This document shows positions 21,385-33,653 of a stretch of 64,000 bases of DNA, one piece after another (the first letter of the stretch is position 1; the number at the start of each line of letters is the position of its first letter). The notes beneath the pieces were generated by a model. That model searched no databases. It was not told where the DNA came from and saw only the letters and a list, made by a program, of their open reading frames with translations. Origin of the DNA: Zanthoxylum bungeanum (lineage: Eukaryota; Streptophyta; Magnoliopsida; Sapindales; Rutaceae); contig SKCR01025361.1 in assembly GCA_019454045.1 (NCBI GenBank), positions 62,001 through 126,000 on the forward strand, in the 5' to 3' direction. A program made the translations under genes and the position numbers.

Positions 21385-23676
21385 TGTTAGTGTCCTAGAC
21401 ATGTCACGGGATCTCTAAGCGTGATTCGTGTATGAATAATAATCAAAAATAAGTTGCGGAGGACTTACATTGATCGGTTGAGTTCAAAACTTTTCATGGA
21501 TGTTGAAGCTTCCAAGCTCATGGGTGAGTATCCCTATCACCTTCATTTGACTCTCATAAGTGCTAGCTAGAACAAATGGAACAAATTTGATCTCCCAAGG
21601 AAAAACAAATTTGCCCTATGGAGAGAAGTAATCACCCATAATGGCGAAGAGGCCATTTGGCCGAGACAAAAAATGCACTCAAAGTGCAGTGGTATTTTGT
21701 TTCTTCAAAAGAAAAGGCCATTCAGCCAAATGGAGAAGACACAGGCCATTCGGCCATTTGAAAGAGAGAGCAATAGCCTTTTTATTTCTTGGCCAAAAAA
21801 AATGCTTTTAAGTCAGAGAGGATTATATTGAATTCAAAAAAAAATCAAAAGGAAAATTGTCATAAAAGCAAAAGCCAGAGACATATTAAAGTTGAAAAGT
21901 CAAAATGGCCTTTACTCTCTTGTCGGCCAAATGCAATTTTGTTCATTTCTTTTCCATTCGGCCAATAGCATTTAATGACCCTTCACTTCCAAAGCAAAGG
22001 AACAACATGGCTTTCGGCCAATGTCCTTTTTATTCGGCCAATGTGCAAGGTGAGAGAGAGAAATTAATTTCCAAAATTAAATGTGTTGAGGTTTTTCAAG
22101 TTTCCATCAAAATCCATCACTCATGTTAATCATAAAAAATGACTAATGATGTAAGTGAAGTGGGTCTCACTTTAAATTCAAAATTCAAGTGAGCTTGCTC
22201 AACACACTTCGGGCTCGGATTCGTTTAATCCGATTAAACGAATTTTCCGTCACGACATAATTAAATCCAATTTAATTAAATAATAATACCCAGTAAAATT
22301 ATTACGGAAATCGCTCGGGAATTAATTCCAAATTAATTTGTTCGCTAAAATTAAAATCCAATTTAATTTCCCGCTGAAATCCGATTTCAATTAATATATC
22401 TAATATATTATTTTTAGCCCAATTAAATAAATTAAATAGTAAAATCTAATTTAACTATTAAATTTATTTTACCGATTAATTCCAAATTAATCGCGTTCTC
22501 TCCTCTCGACGAATTTAATCCCAGATAAAATCTCGACACAAATAATCCCAGATTAATTTTTCTCTGATAATTAATTCCAGATTAATTCTTGCCGTAATTA
22601 ATCCCAGATTAATATTCTCTCTCTTAATTAATTCCAAATTAATATTGTCCGAGTCAAATATCATTGGTGAATCTTTGGGATGCGACCCAAGAGATCCCTG
22701 GATATGCTAGCAGTAAATTCGGTCATCGGACTATCCGAACACGTGCGTACCCAGTACCACGTACTTACCGATTTACAAGACATGGTTGCCTTCTAGCAAA
22801 GCACCGTGCCAACCCAATTCTCCAGAAATATTCTTCTACGGAATACATGATCTTTTTCAGGCGTAGTATACGTTGTATTGTGTATTACGATCTAGTATCA
22901 GATGTCACATGCTAGGCATGGGGCTGGAGTTGTGTCTGCCCCGTACGAAGCATATATCGGATCACTAGCAACTAGTCTCTTTATGATCGGAAAGTCATGA
23001 CCCAGTCATACTTCCCCGATGGCTATAGCACTTAGAGTACCAGTTATGTATCCCTGCGTGATCATCATCTCCATATGATTGAAGTGATACTTCCATCTTG
23101 ACATCACATCCAATACACTACGATTCTCAGTATACCCAGAAGAGGCGTACACAGAACATGTTAAAGCCCTGGACGACCAAAACCAAAGTATATTGATTGT
23201 CGCAAGCATTAGCGATGCAAGTCTCAGGTTAAGACCAAATACACCTACCCTGATTCGGATTCCCATAGACACATAGTATTCTGAGGGGTCTATCCAAAGT
23301 AAAGCTGTTTCCGTACCATCGGTAAAAAGAACCTCCTATTACACTTGCATGAGTATCCAATACCCAAATATATAAGAACTATGCCGTTACGCTTCCATAA
23401 CATGAACAAGTGTAATACTAGCCTATTCCGCATTATCGATGTCCAGTCTCGATAATACTACGACTAGGGATGTTTAATGATTAAACCTTTGTGGATTAAT
23501 AATGTCTCATATCTTATTAATTTTCGGAACTAATCATAAGGACTTTTATCATTTATATATCCAGGTAATCCAATTACAAATGATAAAATAACAATTTCAT
23601 TTGTCACATAGTTAATTTGTACAACAACACTATGTTCTATACAAATAGTGATGCTATGGGTCATAATTATCCAACA
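21385..23676 (-). repeat. Cop3 3' LTR
   Basis: TGTTAGTGTCCTAGAC to AATTATCCAACA on the plus strand; matches 38920-41244. It holds, from left to right, a purine-rich part with 'ggccattcggcc' motifs, an AT-rich cluster of AATTAATyCCAnATTAATT-type palindromes (22240-22650), and the conserved family block also seen at 1-232. Confidence 0.93.
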
Positions 23677-23808
23677 TTCTCCCACTTGGCCTATAGCCAA
23701 TCACTCAGGTGTCCTACACCTGAACTATGTACAGGTCGCTCAAACTTCTGCTGAGAAACAGCTTTCGTCAGCGGATTTCCAAGATTATCATCTGATGCAA
23801 TTTAATCG
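23677..23808 (-). mobile_element. Cop3 3' internal end with polypurine tract
   Basis: 'ttctcccactt' (AAGTGGGAGAA on the element strand) is the polypurine tract. The next 120 bases match the same part of Cop4 (25843-25965). They end at 'tttaatcg', where the Cop4 LTR begins. Confidence 0.85.
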
Positions 23809-25831
23809 TGTTGGAGTTTCTAAACATCCCAAGATCATTAAACAAGCATGAAACAAATGCGAATACAAATCAAAGGAGTTACAGAATAATCACATCGATC
23901 GGTTGAGCGACGCTCGAGGCAACAAAAATCTTCACTGCCCTCCTTACTGCTCACGGCAAACTGCAGTTTTGGCCTCCAAGGATTCGGCTTTGGATCATCT
24001 TCATCAAGCTCCAAGCTTCGTCAAATAATTCCCGGCTCATGGGTAGACTTCCCTATCACCTTCGCATGACTTCGTAGTGTGCTAGCACTCCCGATTTTGC
24101 CACAAAATCGCGACACTTGTGCTTCCCTTTCTCTCGGTTTTTGACAGAAAACCAGAAGGTTTTTCAGTCCCTTGGGCGTGTGAGAGGAAGAAGAAAGAGA
24201 TGAGAGAGTTGGTTGTGTGTTAACCAATTGATTTCCAAGAATCAATTAACATATACCACTTTTGATTTTCAAAAAATCAAGCCATAAATGCTTGCCAACC
24301 ACACACATCACTCCATCAATCCATCAATCAATGAATAGTGACTGGCGTCAATCACTCAAAGTGAAAGACATCTATCACTTGATTGACGAATGATGTGACG
24401 CTAGATGCGACTAATGATTTGACGCTTGATTTGACTTGCGTGTCGCACTCGAATTCGAAATGCGAATGCACTCGCAAATAATCTCGGGCTCGGGTTTGCT
24501 AATTCCAAATTAATGAATTTTTCGTTGCGACGTAATTAAATGATTATGCCTAGCGAAATCACTATTCACATTGCTAATGAATTAATTCTAAATTAATTCG
24601 TTTGCCCGAATTAAAATCTAATTTTAATTCCGCGTCGAAATCCAATTTCGTTTAATATATCAAATATATTAATTAATCGATTAATTCCAAATTAATCGTT
24701 ATCTCTCTTTAATGATATTTTATCCCATATAAAATATCTCCGCAATTAATCCCAGATTAATTTTCTCTCTCTTCTAATTAATCCCAGATTAATTTAGAGT
24801 GCGAGTCATACGTCATCGGTTAGTCTTCGGGAAGCGACCCATGAGATCCACAGATATGTTGGCAGTAAATTCGGTCGTTAGACTATCCGAACACGTAAGT
24901 ACCTAGTACTACATTTTACCGATTTACAAGACAAGGTTGGCTTCTAGAAAAGCGTCATGTCTACCCAATTCTCCAGATATATCCTTACAGGAATAAAAGA
25001 TCTATATCAGGCGTAGTATACGTAGTATTGCATATGTCGATCCAGTATCGGATGATCACGTGCTAGGCCTGGGGCTGGAATTGTGTCTGCCTCGTACGAA
25101 GCACATGTCGGATGTCTGGTAACTAGTCTCTATAATCAGATAAACATGACCTTGTCATTTTATCCCGTTGACTGCAGTACTTAAGACTACGATTCTCAAT
25201 ATAACCATATGACTGGAGTGACACTTCCGTCTTGACATCACACCCAACACACTACGATTCTCAATATACCTACCATAGGCGTACACAGAACCTGTTAAAG
25301 CCCTGAACGACTGCAACCAAAGTATATTGATTGTCGCAAGTATTAGCGGTGCAAGTCTCAGGTTAAGACCAAATACACCTACCCTGATTTCGGACTTCCA
25401 TAGACACATAGTCATACTACCAATGGAATTCCGAGGGGGTCTATCCAGAGCGAAGCTGTTTCCCGTACCATCGGTAAAATACAACCTCCTATTACACTTG
25501 CATCAGTATCCTATACCCAAACATATGAGAACTATGCCATTGTGCCCTCACAACGCGCACAAGTGTAATACTAGTCTTTTACGTATTTATCGATGTCCAA
25601 TCTCGATAATACTCTGACTATGGATATTTAATGATTTATCCTTTGTGGACTGATACTGTCTCATATCATTCTCAATCCAGGAACAAATCATAGGGACCTC
25701 CTATCATTTATATATCTATGTGATCTAATCACAAATGATAAGAGTGCAATCTCCTTTTTCACATAGTTAATTTGTACAACAATATCATGATCTGTACAAA
25801 TAGTGACGCTATGGGTCATAATTGTCCAACA
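23809..25831 (-). repeat. Cop4 3' LTR
   Basis: TGTTGGAGTTTCTAAAC to AATTGTCCAACA, followed by the reversed polypurine tract 'atctcccactt' (25832-25842). Collinear with 31598-33653, apart from a duplicated 'cgattaattccaaattaat' unit in the 5' copy near 32468-32503 and an altered stretch around 25185-25215, where this copy has lost a small block. Confidence 0.93.
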
Positions 25832-25842
25832 ATCTCCCACTT

Positions 25843-26520
25843 AGCCTATAGCCTGTCACTCGAGTGTCTACCACCCGAACTATGTACGGTTCGCTCAAAT
25901 TGCTGAGGAAAGGCTTTCCTCAGCGAATTTGCATGATTATCATCTGATGCGATTTATTCGATGAATATCGAAGTATGTATCTGGATCGTTGATGAGACCA
26001 TTAATTCTTTAGCCTGTGCTCAAGCCTAGCTCAGCTGCTAACAGAACTATATCTAATCTAATTAGATTTATTATCGACCCAGAAGGCTTATATTGCTGCC
26101 TCAGCTGCAGCAATATTCCGCATTTGTTGTTTATTCGGTAACAATATCTTGCTTGGATGATTTCCAGCTCATTGTTCCGTTATTCAAACTATATAGTACC
26201 GTTTACGACTTATAGTCGTTTTATAGGTTAGGAAACTTGCTACAGTGATCCCAGTCACTTCAATTTCTCCATCTCCATAGACTAAGACAGCATCTTTAGT
26301 TCTCTAAGATACTAACGGATATTCTTAACATCAATCCAGTGACCATCACTTGGATTGGCCTGTTTGTGAATCCATATGTTCAAAGCGTATGAGACACCAG
26401 GTCACGTACATTTTTCAATGTACGATTTCTCGGAGAGTTTTCTCGAAAGCCAAGCTTTCACCGATTATTATTATGGGAATATCATTTCCAAGAAATGATG
26501 TAATTTATCATTATTGTATA
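25843..26520 (-). pseudogene. pol: Cop4 RNase H remnant
   Basis: Minus-strand traces with many stops and shifts: 'NNGTMSWKSSKQDIVTE' near 26120-26170 matches the copia RNase H block between the first Asp and the catalytic Glu, and 'NAEYCCS' follows. The position between polypurine tract and RT agrees. No single frame longer than about 60 codons survives. Confidence 0.7.
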
Positions 26521-27110
26521 GGACAGCCACTGTCAGTGCGCTCCCACTAACCTTCTTATATACACAAGAATCATTTCGTTTTGAATTAAATCAAAAACCA
26601 TTATGATTACATCAAAACGATAATTCCAAGAACCTAATGCTTGCTTCAATCCAAACATGGATCGAATAACCTGCAAACCTTGTTTGCTAGTTTTGGTACG
26701 AAACAACCGACAGGATATTGTAAACATCCTCCAAAAGGTTTCCTTTTCATGAAAGCGATTTTCCCGTTCTGCTGTCATATTTCATAAATGAAACATGCAG
26801 CGTCAGCAAGCATTATCCAAATGGATTTACCGTGGCAACAAGTAAAAGGTTGAATCGTAATCGACACAATGTTGATAACGATACCTTTCCGCTAAAAGCC
26901 TAGCTTTATACGTTGATATGTTGCCTTCCATGTATGTCTTCCTTGAAGACTTATATAGTACTAATAGGCACAATGTCTTGCGGTACATCAACTAGTATCC
27001 AAACATAGTTGATATACATGGGATCCATTTCGGATATCATGGCACTTTGCCATAATATGGAGTCGATACCTTGTATCACTTCCTCATACGTAGTCAGTTG
27101 GTATTCCTCA
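26521..27110 (-). pseudogene. pol: Cop4 reverse transcriptase remnant
   Basis: The frame 26778-26533 has 'RSMFGLKQALGSWNYRFDVI', the conserved block before the second active site, then 'ILVYIRRLVG'. Just after it the active-site tetrad reads Y-N-N-D in the matching frame instead of Y-V-D-D. The fingers region lies at 26800-27110, readable only in pieces. This RT cannot have worked when last copied unless these changes came afterwards. Confidence 0.75.
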
Positions 27111-28160
27111 TTAAGATAGACATCTTTATGAGGTGAGATCAGAAACCCATACCTTAGGTTGTTTTCTGACTCTCTCCGACATACGTGGTTCTTGTGTATT
27201 CGAAGATTATTGGAATAGTTTCATCATTGATGAACTATTTATGTTCCATTAAGATTCGGTGCCTTGAACAGTATTACTCCGATTTTCATCGAGTTTTACT
27301 ATCCTCCCACTTACCACTGCATATCGGTATTCCTCTTAGGAAAACCGCATGGTGAGCAACAATTACATTGTTCTCTGGTGAGATGTATAAGTACTATACT
27401 TTGGTATCCCTAGGATAACCTACAATTGGCACTTATTCAATTTGGGTTCTAGTTTGGTATCATCCAAACATATGCCTAGCATTCCCAAATCATCAGGAAT
27501 GAGAAACCCAGTTTCTTTCCCATTCATATCTAATATGAAATATGTCTAACAGATTTTAATGGAACCTTATTCAAAATAAGTTCTGCACTGTTTAAAGCTT
27601 ATCCGTTGAAGGAAATGGTAGCTCAGAGCGACTCATGATTAACCTTATCATGTCCAATAAAATTCGGTTAGTCAGTTCGGACACACCGTCAAATTGACGT
27701 GTTCCGGGAGGAGTCCTCATTGAAAGAATACTATACTCTTTCAAGTATATGAGAAACTTATTGCTTAAGTATTTTCCATTACGGTCTCACCATGACGGTA
27801 TAATACTTTAGCCGATCTGTTTGTCTATTTCGTGTCGAAAACTATAAAAGTTTCCGATTTGTGTTTCAAAGAAACACATAACCATAACGCGATGCCACAT
27901 CCGTACAGGTCACGAAATATTCATATCCACATCTAGCCTAGCTAGACATGGGCCCACTTGCTTCACTATGAACTAGGGCTAACAGATCAGTGGCATTTAC
28001 ACTTTTACCAAGTAAAGGTGTTATAGGCACTTTGCCTAATAAACTAGATTCGTAGACATTATTTGAATAGAATCAAATTAGTCCTTGTACCCACTCTTCA
28101 AAAGTGCGGATATACGAGTCTTGTTTAATCGTGTCCTAGACAACAATGCCATAATATGTT
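27111..28160 (-). pseudogene. pol: Cop4 integrase and linker remnant
   Basis: Scattered minus-strand segments: a linker 'FLRGIPICSGKWEDSKTR' near 27300-27350, and near 27900-28080 'VYESSLLGK' (finger cysteines lost), 'LVHSEASGPMSS' (first catalytic Asp replaced by Glu) and 'GYEYFVTCTDV'. The second aspartate block near 27780 is frame-broken. Domain order and similarity to the integrase remnant of Cop3 (35000-35880) support the call. Confidence 0.7.
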
Positions 28161-28620
28161 TCTTCTGATCAAATCAGTTTGAGCTATTTGTTTGTCATAT
28201 TATATATTCGAGATTTATTTATATTCAAAATATAAATTCTGTTATTCACATCTAATGTGTTTATCTCAATATCATCTTTATATAATAAAACACTTTAGTG
28301 TTCTAGAATATAAAGGTTCACCCACAGCATGTTAAACACTGATATAGAGATAATGTATCTAGTCAAACTAGTTACATTATAACAGTTTCTAAATTTAGGT
28401 ACACACCCGAGGGTAGTTCCTTAAAATTAGGTATCTACGGTTAAAACAGCGACTTTCGTCCCATTTCCAATTCACAGATTAATCTCTATTGAAGTCAGTA
28501 TCCTGTTCAAAACAGATTCTGAACATCAATACATATATATTTTATGTTCCACATTAAGTATTTAAAATCTAATTCTAATACTAGTAGTGAATATAATGTT
28601 GACAAATATATTTGAAGTCG
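28161..28620 (-). pseudogene. pol: Cop4 protease remnant
   Basis: Reads 'YKDDIEINTLDVNN' and 'YILNINKSRIYNM' on the minus strand around 28330-28200, matching the end of the protease region of Cop3 (35895-36077). The active-site motif itself was not found with confidence. Confidence 0.55.
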
Positions 28621-29255
28621 GAGCCTTGCTCGTCTTCAATTCCTTTATGTCTGCTTTGTCCAAACGGTAGTCACGCTTCCGCGATCTCGTTTGCCACAAT
28701 TTTGGCGGACATTTTGGGATATGTCATTTATCTTCCCAGAAGATTATAATGATTTTGCCTTTGCCCTTTTCACATTCCAGTAGCCTTTGGCCAAGCCTCG
28801 GGTTTCTAGAATATCGAAGTAAGGTGCGCCTTGCGCTACTTGCCTTATTGCAAACTTTGACTTTGTCTCCTTGAGAATAGTCATTAACTCTCCAAGAGTT
28901 ATGTATTGCAATTTAGTACTTCTAAAATCTAAGTATAGATTTATGAAGATCCTTCAATTTCTTTATCATACTTTAAGGATCTAACCCTTAGTTCTGACAA
29001 AGAAATTAATGAGTCTACTGCGACAAGCTTAATGGATTAAGCACTAAAGTTATCATTACATAAATCTTCCAAAGATTATGCTCTACTATTTGTTTAACTT
29101 CGGACTTAGGCATAATATGTTATTTTATCAAATAAAGTAACTTATTTATTTTTCCAGGACCATCCTGAAATTTTATTCTCAATTTGAAAATTAAACCATT
29201 TAAATACATTTTCCATAGGATTATGTTTTAAATGTCAATCTTTCATTTTTATCTT
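28621..29255 (-). pseudogene. gag: Cop4 gag C-terminal remnant
   Basis: Around 28720-28660 the minus strand reads 'RQNCGKRDRGSV' and on, a decayed zinc knuckle of the C-N-C-G-K-R-G-H type better seen in Cop3. Upstream (about 28960-28760), 'FRSTKLQYITLGELMTILKE' fits the helix region ahead of the knuckle in copia Gag. The N-terminal half was not found: AT-rich repeats take its place. Confidence 0.55.
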
Positions 29256-29490
29256 GATTCTAATAGTCCAACTATTTAATCAATGATATCGGTACTATTT
29301 ATTATAATGATTACTATAGTCCAACTATTTAATCAACTATAATTAATTAAATCAAATATATTGATTATTATAATCCAATTATATAATCTAATATAAGTGA
29401 ATAGTTTGAATACAGTCCAACTATTTATTAAAACAACAATTAAATATTAGTCCAACTAATAATTAATTTAATTGACGAATGATATTTGAT
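29256..29490. repeat. Degenerate TCCAACTATT repeats in Cop4
   Basis: 'tagtccaactatttaatcaa' and variants occur repeatedly (about 29264, 29314, 29367, 29415, 29446), with spacing near 50 bp. The same type of run is at 36635-36850 in Cop3. It sits where the first half of gag would be expected. Confidence 0.7.
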
Positions 29491-31586
29491 TGAGCGCGTA
29501 TGGAAAGTAATTAAACGAATATTGCAAATTCAATTCTTGCCTCCCACTATTTTTCGGCGAGCCTCTAACCCTCTGTCGAGTACTCGGGAAACCGTGTTTC
29601 CTAGTGGGCTAGGATCCCGTTAAATATCACACAATCTTGACTTTGGCCAACAAATTGTATGATAATTAACTAGGTAGATCTCTAAGATCGATTGGATCCA
29701 ATCCAATTCCTAGATCCGGTAGGGGGACATCCAAGTCCGAAACATATATCTTATATATGCCAATATATCCAATATATTGCCTAACCTTTTTCCTCTGAAT
29801 CAACTAAGCCTTGGCCTTGGCCTTGGCACAACAAACTTAGTGATCCCAGTTAAGCGCGACCCATTGACCATGGAAAGCTTCGTAATCAATATCGATGGAC
29901 AAGAAGTGGTCTTGACTTTGGCCAAAGACCACAACTTAGACAAGACACCAATATGGAACAAAGCTCTCGTGATTCAAACACATCCTCGACGGACAAAGGC
30001 CTTGACTTTGGCCAACAAGCCAATGCCAGTCTCGGATCTTGAGTAAGAATCACTCAATGGAAGGAAAAACGCTTAATATTTGTGAGGGTTTTTCGCGTGC
30101 AAATTGGCAACCAATTTATTATCTTTGTTAAGGTCTCATCATCATACACCCTTAAACATGCATTCTAAACACATAATAAAGCGCGTATAATAAAGTAATA
30201 ATGATATGCGGATTGATACTTTACACATTGATCCTAGATCAAATCTCTTCATTTCTCTCTCCCGCTAGCACATGTATTTGCTTCTACCCGTTACACTACA
30301 CATCTAAAGAAACCTCGTTTACATTGAGGGGAATAGGTGAGAAGAGAATACAAAGAATAAGGAGGTAATAAGGCTGGACACGCAGGTCCAATTTAATAAA
30401 TCAAATTTATTACAAAAATTTCTAAAATTGCCTCACCCATCTAATATCCATCCGATATACATTATTCATGCATCGCAACCATGTATTCACACAAGCATGT
30501 TATCAATCAATCTAATCAAATTAATTAATCTGATAATTAGTGATCATCAAATGTTCAAACAACGATTTGATTTTGTTCGAGTCAAACTCGTTTTGCGAAT
30601 AAGTACTCGAAGTACGAATTCTCGAATTAAATTAAACTACAAAATTAAATCCAATTCAATTTGTATTTAATACTAATTCATTTATCTAATTCCAAATTAA
30701 ATATTACACTTTAATAATAAACCTTTTACGACTTAAATTCCAAATTCAATCGTTATGGGTCTCAAATCCCGATTAACGTCTAACGTTAATTTAATTAAAG
30801 TCCAATGGGCTTTTAATTAATTTCTTAAGGCGTGGACTTTTGGTCAACTCGGGTAACCCAATAACCAAAGTCCAATCCGGGAGTTACCCCATAAGCCTAG
30901 AAATCAATTTAGGCCCATTAGGCCCAATTAAATTTTAAAGGTCCATTAGTTGCATTTGGGCTTTATGGATACGGTTTTGGGCCCAATTGGATCCAACCAA
31001 TTTAGCCTAAACCTAACTTGGTACAACCAAGCCCAATAAGCCCAATTACAACACTTAGGCCCAATTTCACAAAATAGGCCCAACATAATTAAATTACAAA
31101 AATTCCAAATTCCCAATTTAATTACATAAAGTGTATAGCATTATTAATTACCCAAATCAATATTTCCAAAACAAAAAAATTGTACAATTAATCATGCTCA
31201 TGTACATCAAATAGTGTCCAACACAATTTAACAAAAAATCAACCCAAACATGCTCTCTAAATCTCGGCTTTGTGGGGATTTTATATCTGATTTCAAATCC
31301 AATCCAATTGAATCAAATTAAACATTAAATCAACATTCCCAATTGATTTCTAACTCATCCAATGAATCAAAAAATCAAAATTCCAAGACTTTTAGGGCTC
31401 TTCTACATTCGGCCAAGCCAAGAGAATTGGGGGAAAATGTTCCAAACAATTTTTCAACAAATTGATCCAATCAATCCTCAATTAAAACACATTTAAACAT
31501 ATTCATTCATCCAATTTCATAAATCATGCTCAAACACATTTTTACCCAAATTTTAACCCTAATCAAATTTCATGCTTTTCCTTGCT
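29491..31586 (-). other. Cop4 untranslated leader
   Basis: About 2.1 kb between primer site and gag. It includes the 'gcctcccactattttt' block, three copies of 'cttgactttggccaa' (29636, 29911, 30001), a 'ctggacacgcaggtcca' segment near 30375, and a stretch rich in 'ggcccaatt' (30780-31090). Cop3 (36890-38905) has the same order and Cop6 carries it in reverse (62279-64000). A plus-strand open frame at 29777-30046 is antisense to the element and was not accepted as a gene. Confidence 0.75.
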
Positions 31587-31596
31587 CATGATACCA
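31587..31596 (-). other. Cop4 primer binding site (degenerate)
   Basis: 'catgatacca' precedes the LTR by one base; Cop3 has the full 'gctctgatacca' here. The left half has changed. Confidence 0.7.
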
Positions 31597-31597
31597 T

Positions 31598-33653
31598 TGT
31601 TTGAGTTTCTAAACATCCCAAGATCATTAAACAAGCATGAAACAAGTGCGAATACAAATCAAGGGAGTTGCGAAATACTCACATAGATCGGTTGAGCGAC
31701 GCGCGAGGTAACAAAAATCTTCACTGCCCTCCTTACTGCTCACGGCAAACTGCAGTTTTGGCCTCCAAGGATTCGGCTTTGGATCATCTTCATCAAGCTC
31801 CAAGCTTCGTCAAATAATTCCCGGCTCATGGGTAGACTTCCCTATCACCTTCGCATGACTTCGTAGTGTGCTAGCACTCCCGATTTTGCCACAAAATCGC
31901 GACTCTTGTGCTTCCCTTTCTCTCGGCTTTTGACAGAAAACCAGAAGGTTTTTCAGTCCCTTGGGCGTGTGAGAGGAAGAAGAAAGAGAGGAGAGAGTTG
32001 GTTGTGTGTTAACCAATTGATATCCAAGAATCAATTAACATATACCACTTTTGATTTTCAAAAAATCAAGCCATAAATGCTTACCAACCACACACATCAC
32101 TCCATCAATCCATCAATCAATGAATAGTGACTGGCGTCAATCACTCAAAGTGAAAGACATCTATCACTTGATTGACGAATGATGTGACGCTAGATGCGAC
32201 TAGTGATTTGACGCTTGATTTGACTTGCGTGCCGCACTCGAATTCAAAATGCGAATGCACTCGCAAATAATCTCGGGCTCGGTTTCGTTAATTCCAAATT
32301 AATGAATTTTTCGTTGCGACGTAATTAAATGATTATGCCTAGCGAAATCACTATTCACGTTGCTAACGAATTAATTCTAAATTAATTCGTTTGCCCGAAT
32401 TAAAATCTAATTTTAATTCCGCGTCGAAATCCAATTTCGTTTAATATATCAAATATATTAATTAATCGATTAATTCCAAATTAATCGATTAATTCCAAAT
32501 TAATCGTTATCTCTCTTTAATGATATTTTATCACATATAAAATATCTCCGCAATTAATCCCAGATTAATTTTCTCTCTCTTCTAATTAATCCCAGATTAA
32601 TTTAGAGTGCGAGTCATACGTCATCGGTTAGTCTTCGGGAAGCGACCCATGAGATCCCCAGATATGTTGGCAGTAAATTCGGTCGTCGGACTATCCGAAC
32701 ACGTAAGTACCTAGTACTACATTTTACCGATTTACAAGACAAGGTTGGCTTCTAGAAAAGCGTCATGCTTACCCAATTCTCCAGAAATATCCTTACAGAA
32801 ATAAAGGATCTATATCAGGCGTAGTATACGTAGTATTGCGTATGTCGATCCAGTATCGGATGATCACGTGCTAGGCCTGGGGCTGGAATTGTGTCTGCCC
32901 CGTACGAACACATGTCGGATGTCTGGTAACTAGTCTCTATAATCAGATAAACATGACCTTGTCATTTTATCCCGTTGACTGCAGTACTTAAGAGTACTAG
33001 TACCGTATCCTACGTGACCATCATCTCCAGATGACTGGAGTGACACTTCTGTCTTGACATCACACCCAACACACTACGATTCTCAATATACCCAGCATAG
33101 GCGTACACAGAACCTGTTAAAGCCCTGAACGACTGCAACTAAAGTATATTGATTGTCGCAAGTATTAGCGGTGCAAGTCTCAGGTTAAGACCAAATACAC
33201 CTACCCTGATTTCGGACTTCCATAGACACATAGTCATACTACCAATGGAATTCTGAGGGGGTCTATCCAGAGCGAAGCTGTTTCCCGTACCATCGGTAAA
33301 ATACAACCTCCTATTACACTTGCATCAGTATCCTATACCCAAACATATGAGAACTATGTCATTGTGCCCTCACAACGCGCACAAGTGTAATACTAGTCTT
33401 TTACGTATTTATCGATGTCCAATCTCGATAATACTCTGACTAGGGATATTTAATGATTTATCCTTCATGGACTGATATTGTCTCATATCATTCTCAATCC
33501 AGGAAAAAATCATAGGGACCTCCTATCATTTATATATCTATGTGATCTAATCACAAATGATAAGAGTGCAATCTTCTTTGTCACATAGTTAATTTGTACA
33601 ACAACACCATGATCTGTACAAATAGTGACGCTATGGGTCATAATTGTCCAACA
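31598..33653 (-). repeat. Cop4 5' LTR
   Basis: TGTTTGAGTTTCTAAAC to AATTGTCCAACA. Nearly the same as 23809-25831. It keeps the conserved family block near 33000-33240. Confidence 0.93.

Larger units (their letters stand above)
23809..33653 (-). mobile_element. Cop4: Ty1/copia element inside Cop3
   Basis: LTRs 23809-25831 (3') and 31598-33653 (5') are nearly identical and face the minus strand. The flanking internal sequences (to 23808 and from 33654) belong to Cop3: both align with the same part of Cop4 itself. The flanks AATCG and ATTCA do not form a clean duplication, so one end may have changed after insertion. The coding part (25843-29200) is severely decayed. The closely similar LTRs and the ruined coding region together suggest that Cop4 moved as a non-autonomous copy. 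Confidence 0.88.

Noticed and set aside
22240..22650. MITE or satellite in the AT-rich palindromic stretch
   Set aside because: The cluster lies at the same LTR position in every family member and has no target duplication or end of its own, so it is part of the LTR.
24021..24245. 74-codon minus-strand frame repeated at 31810-32034
   Set aside because: Equivalent positions of the Cop4 LTR pair, without domain similarity.
29777..30046. 89-codon plus-strand frame with an 'LTLA' repeat
   Set aside because: Antisense to the Cop4 leader; the repeat is the non-coding CTTGACTTTGGCCAA motif. In Cop3 the frame is not kept.
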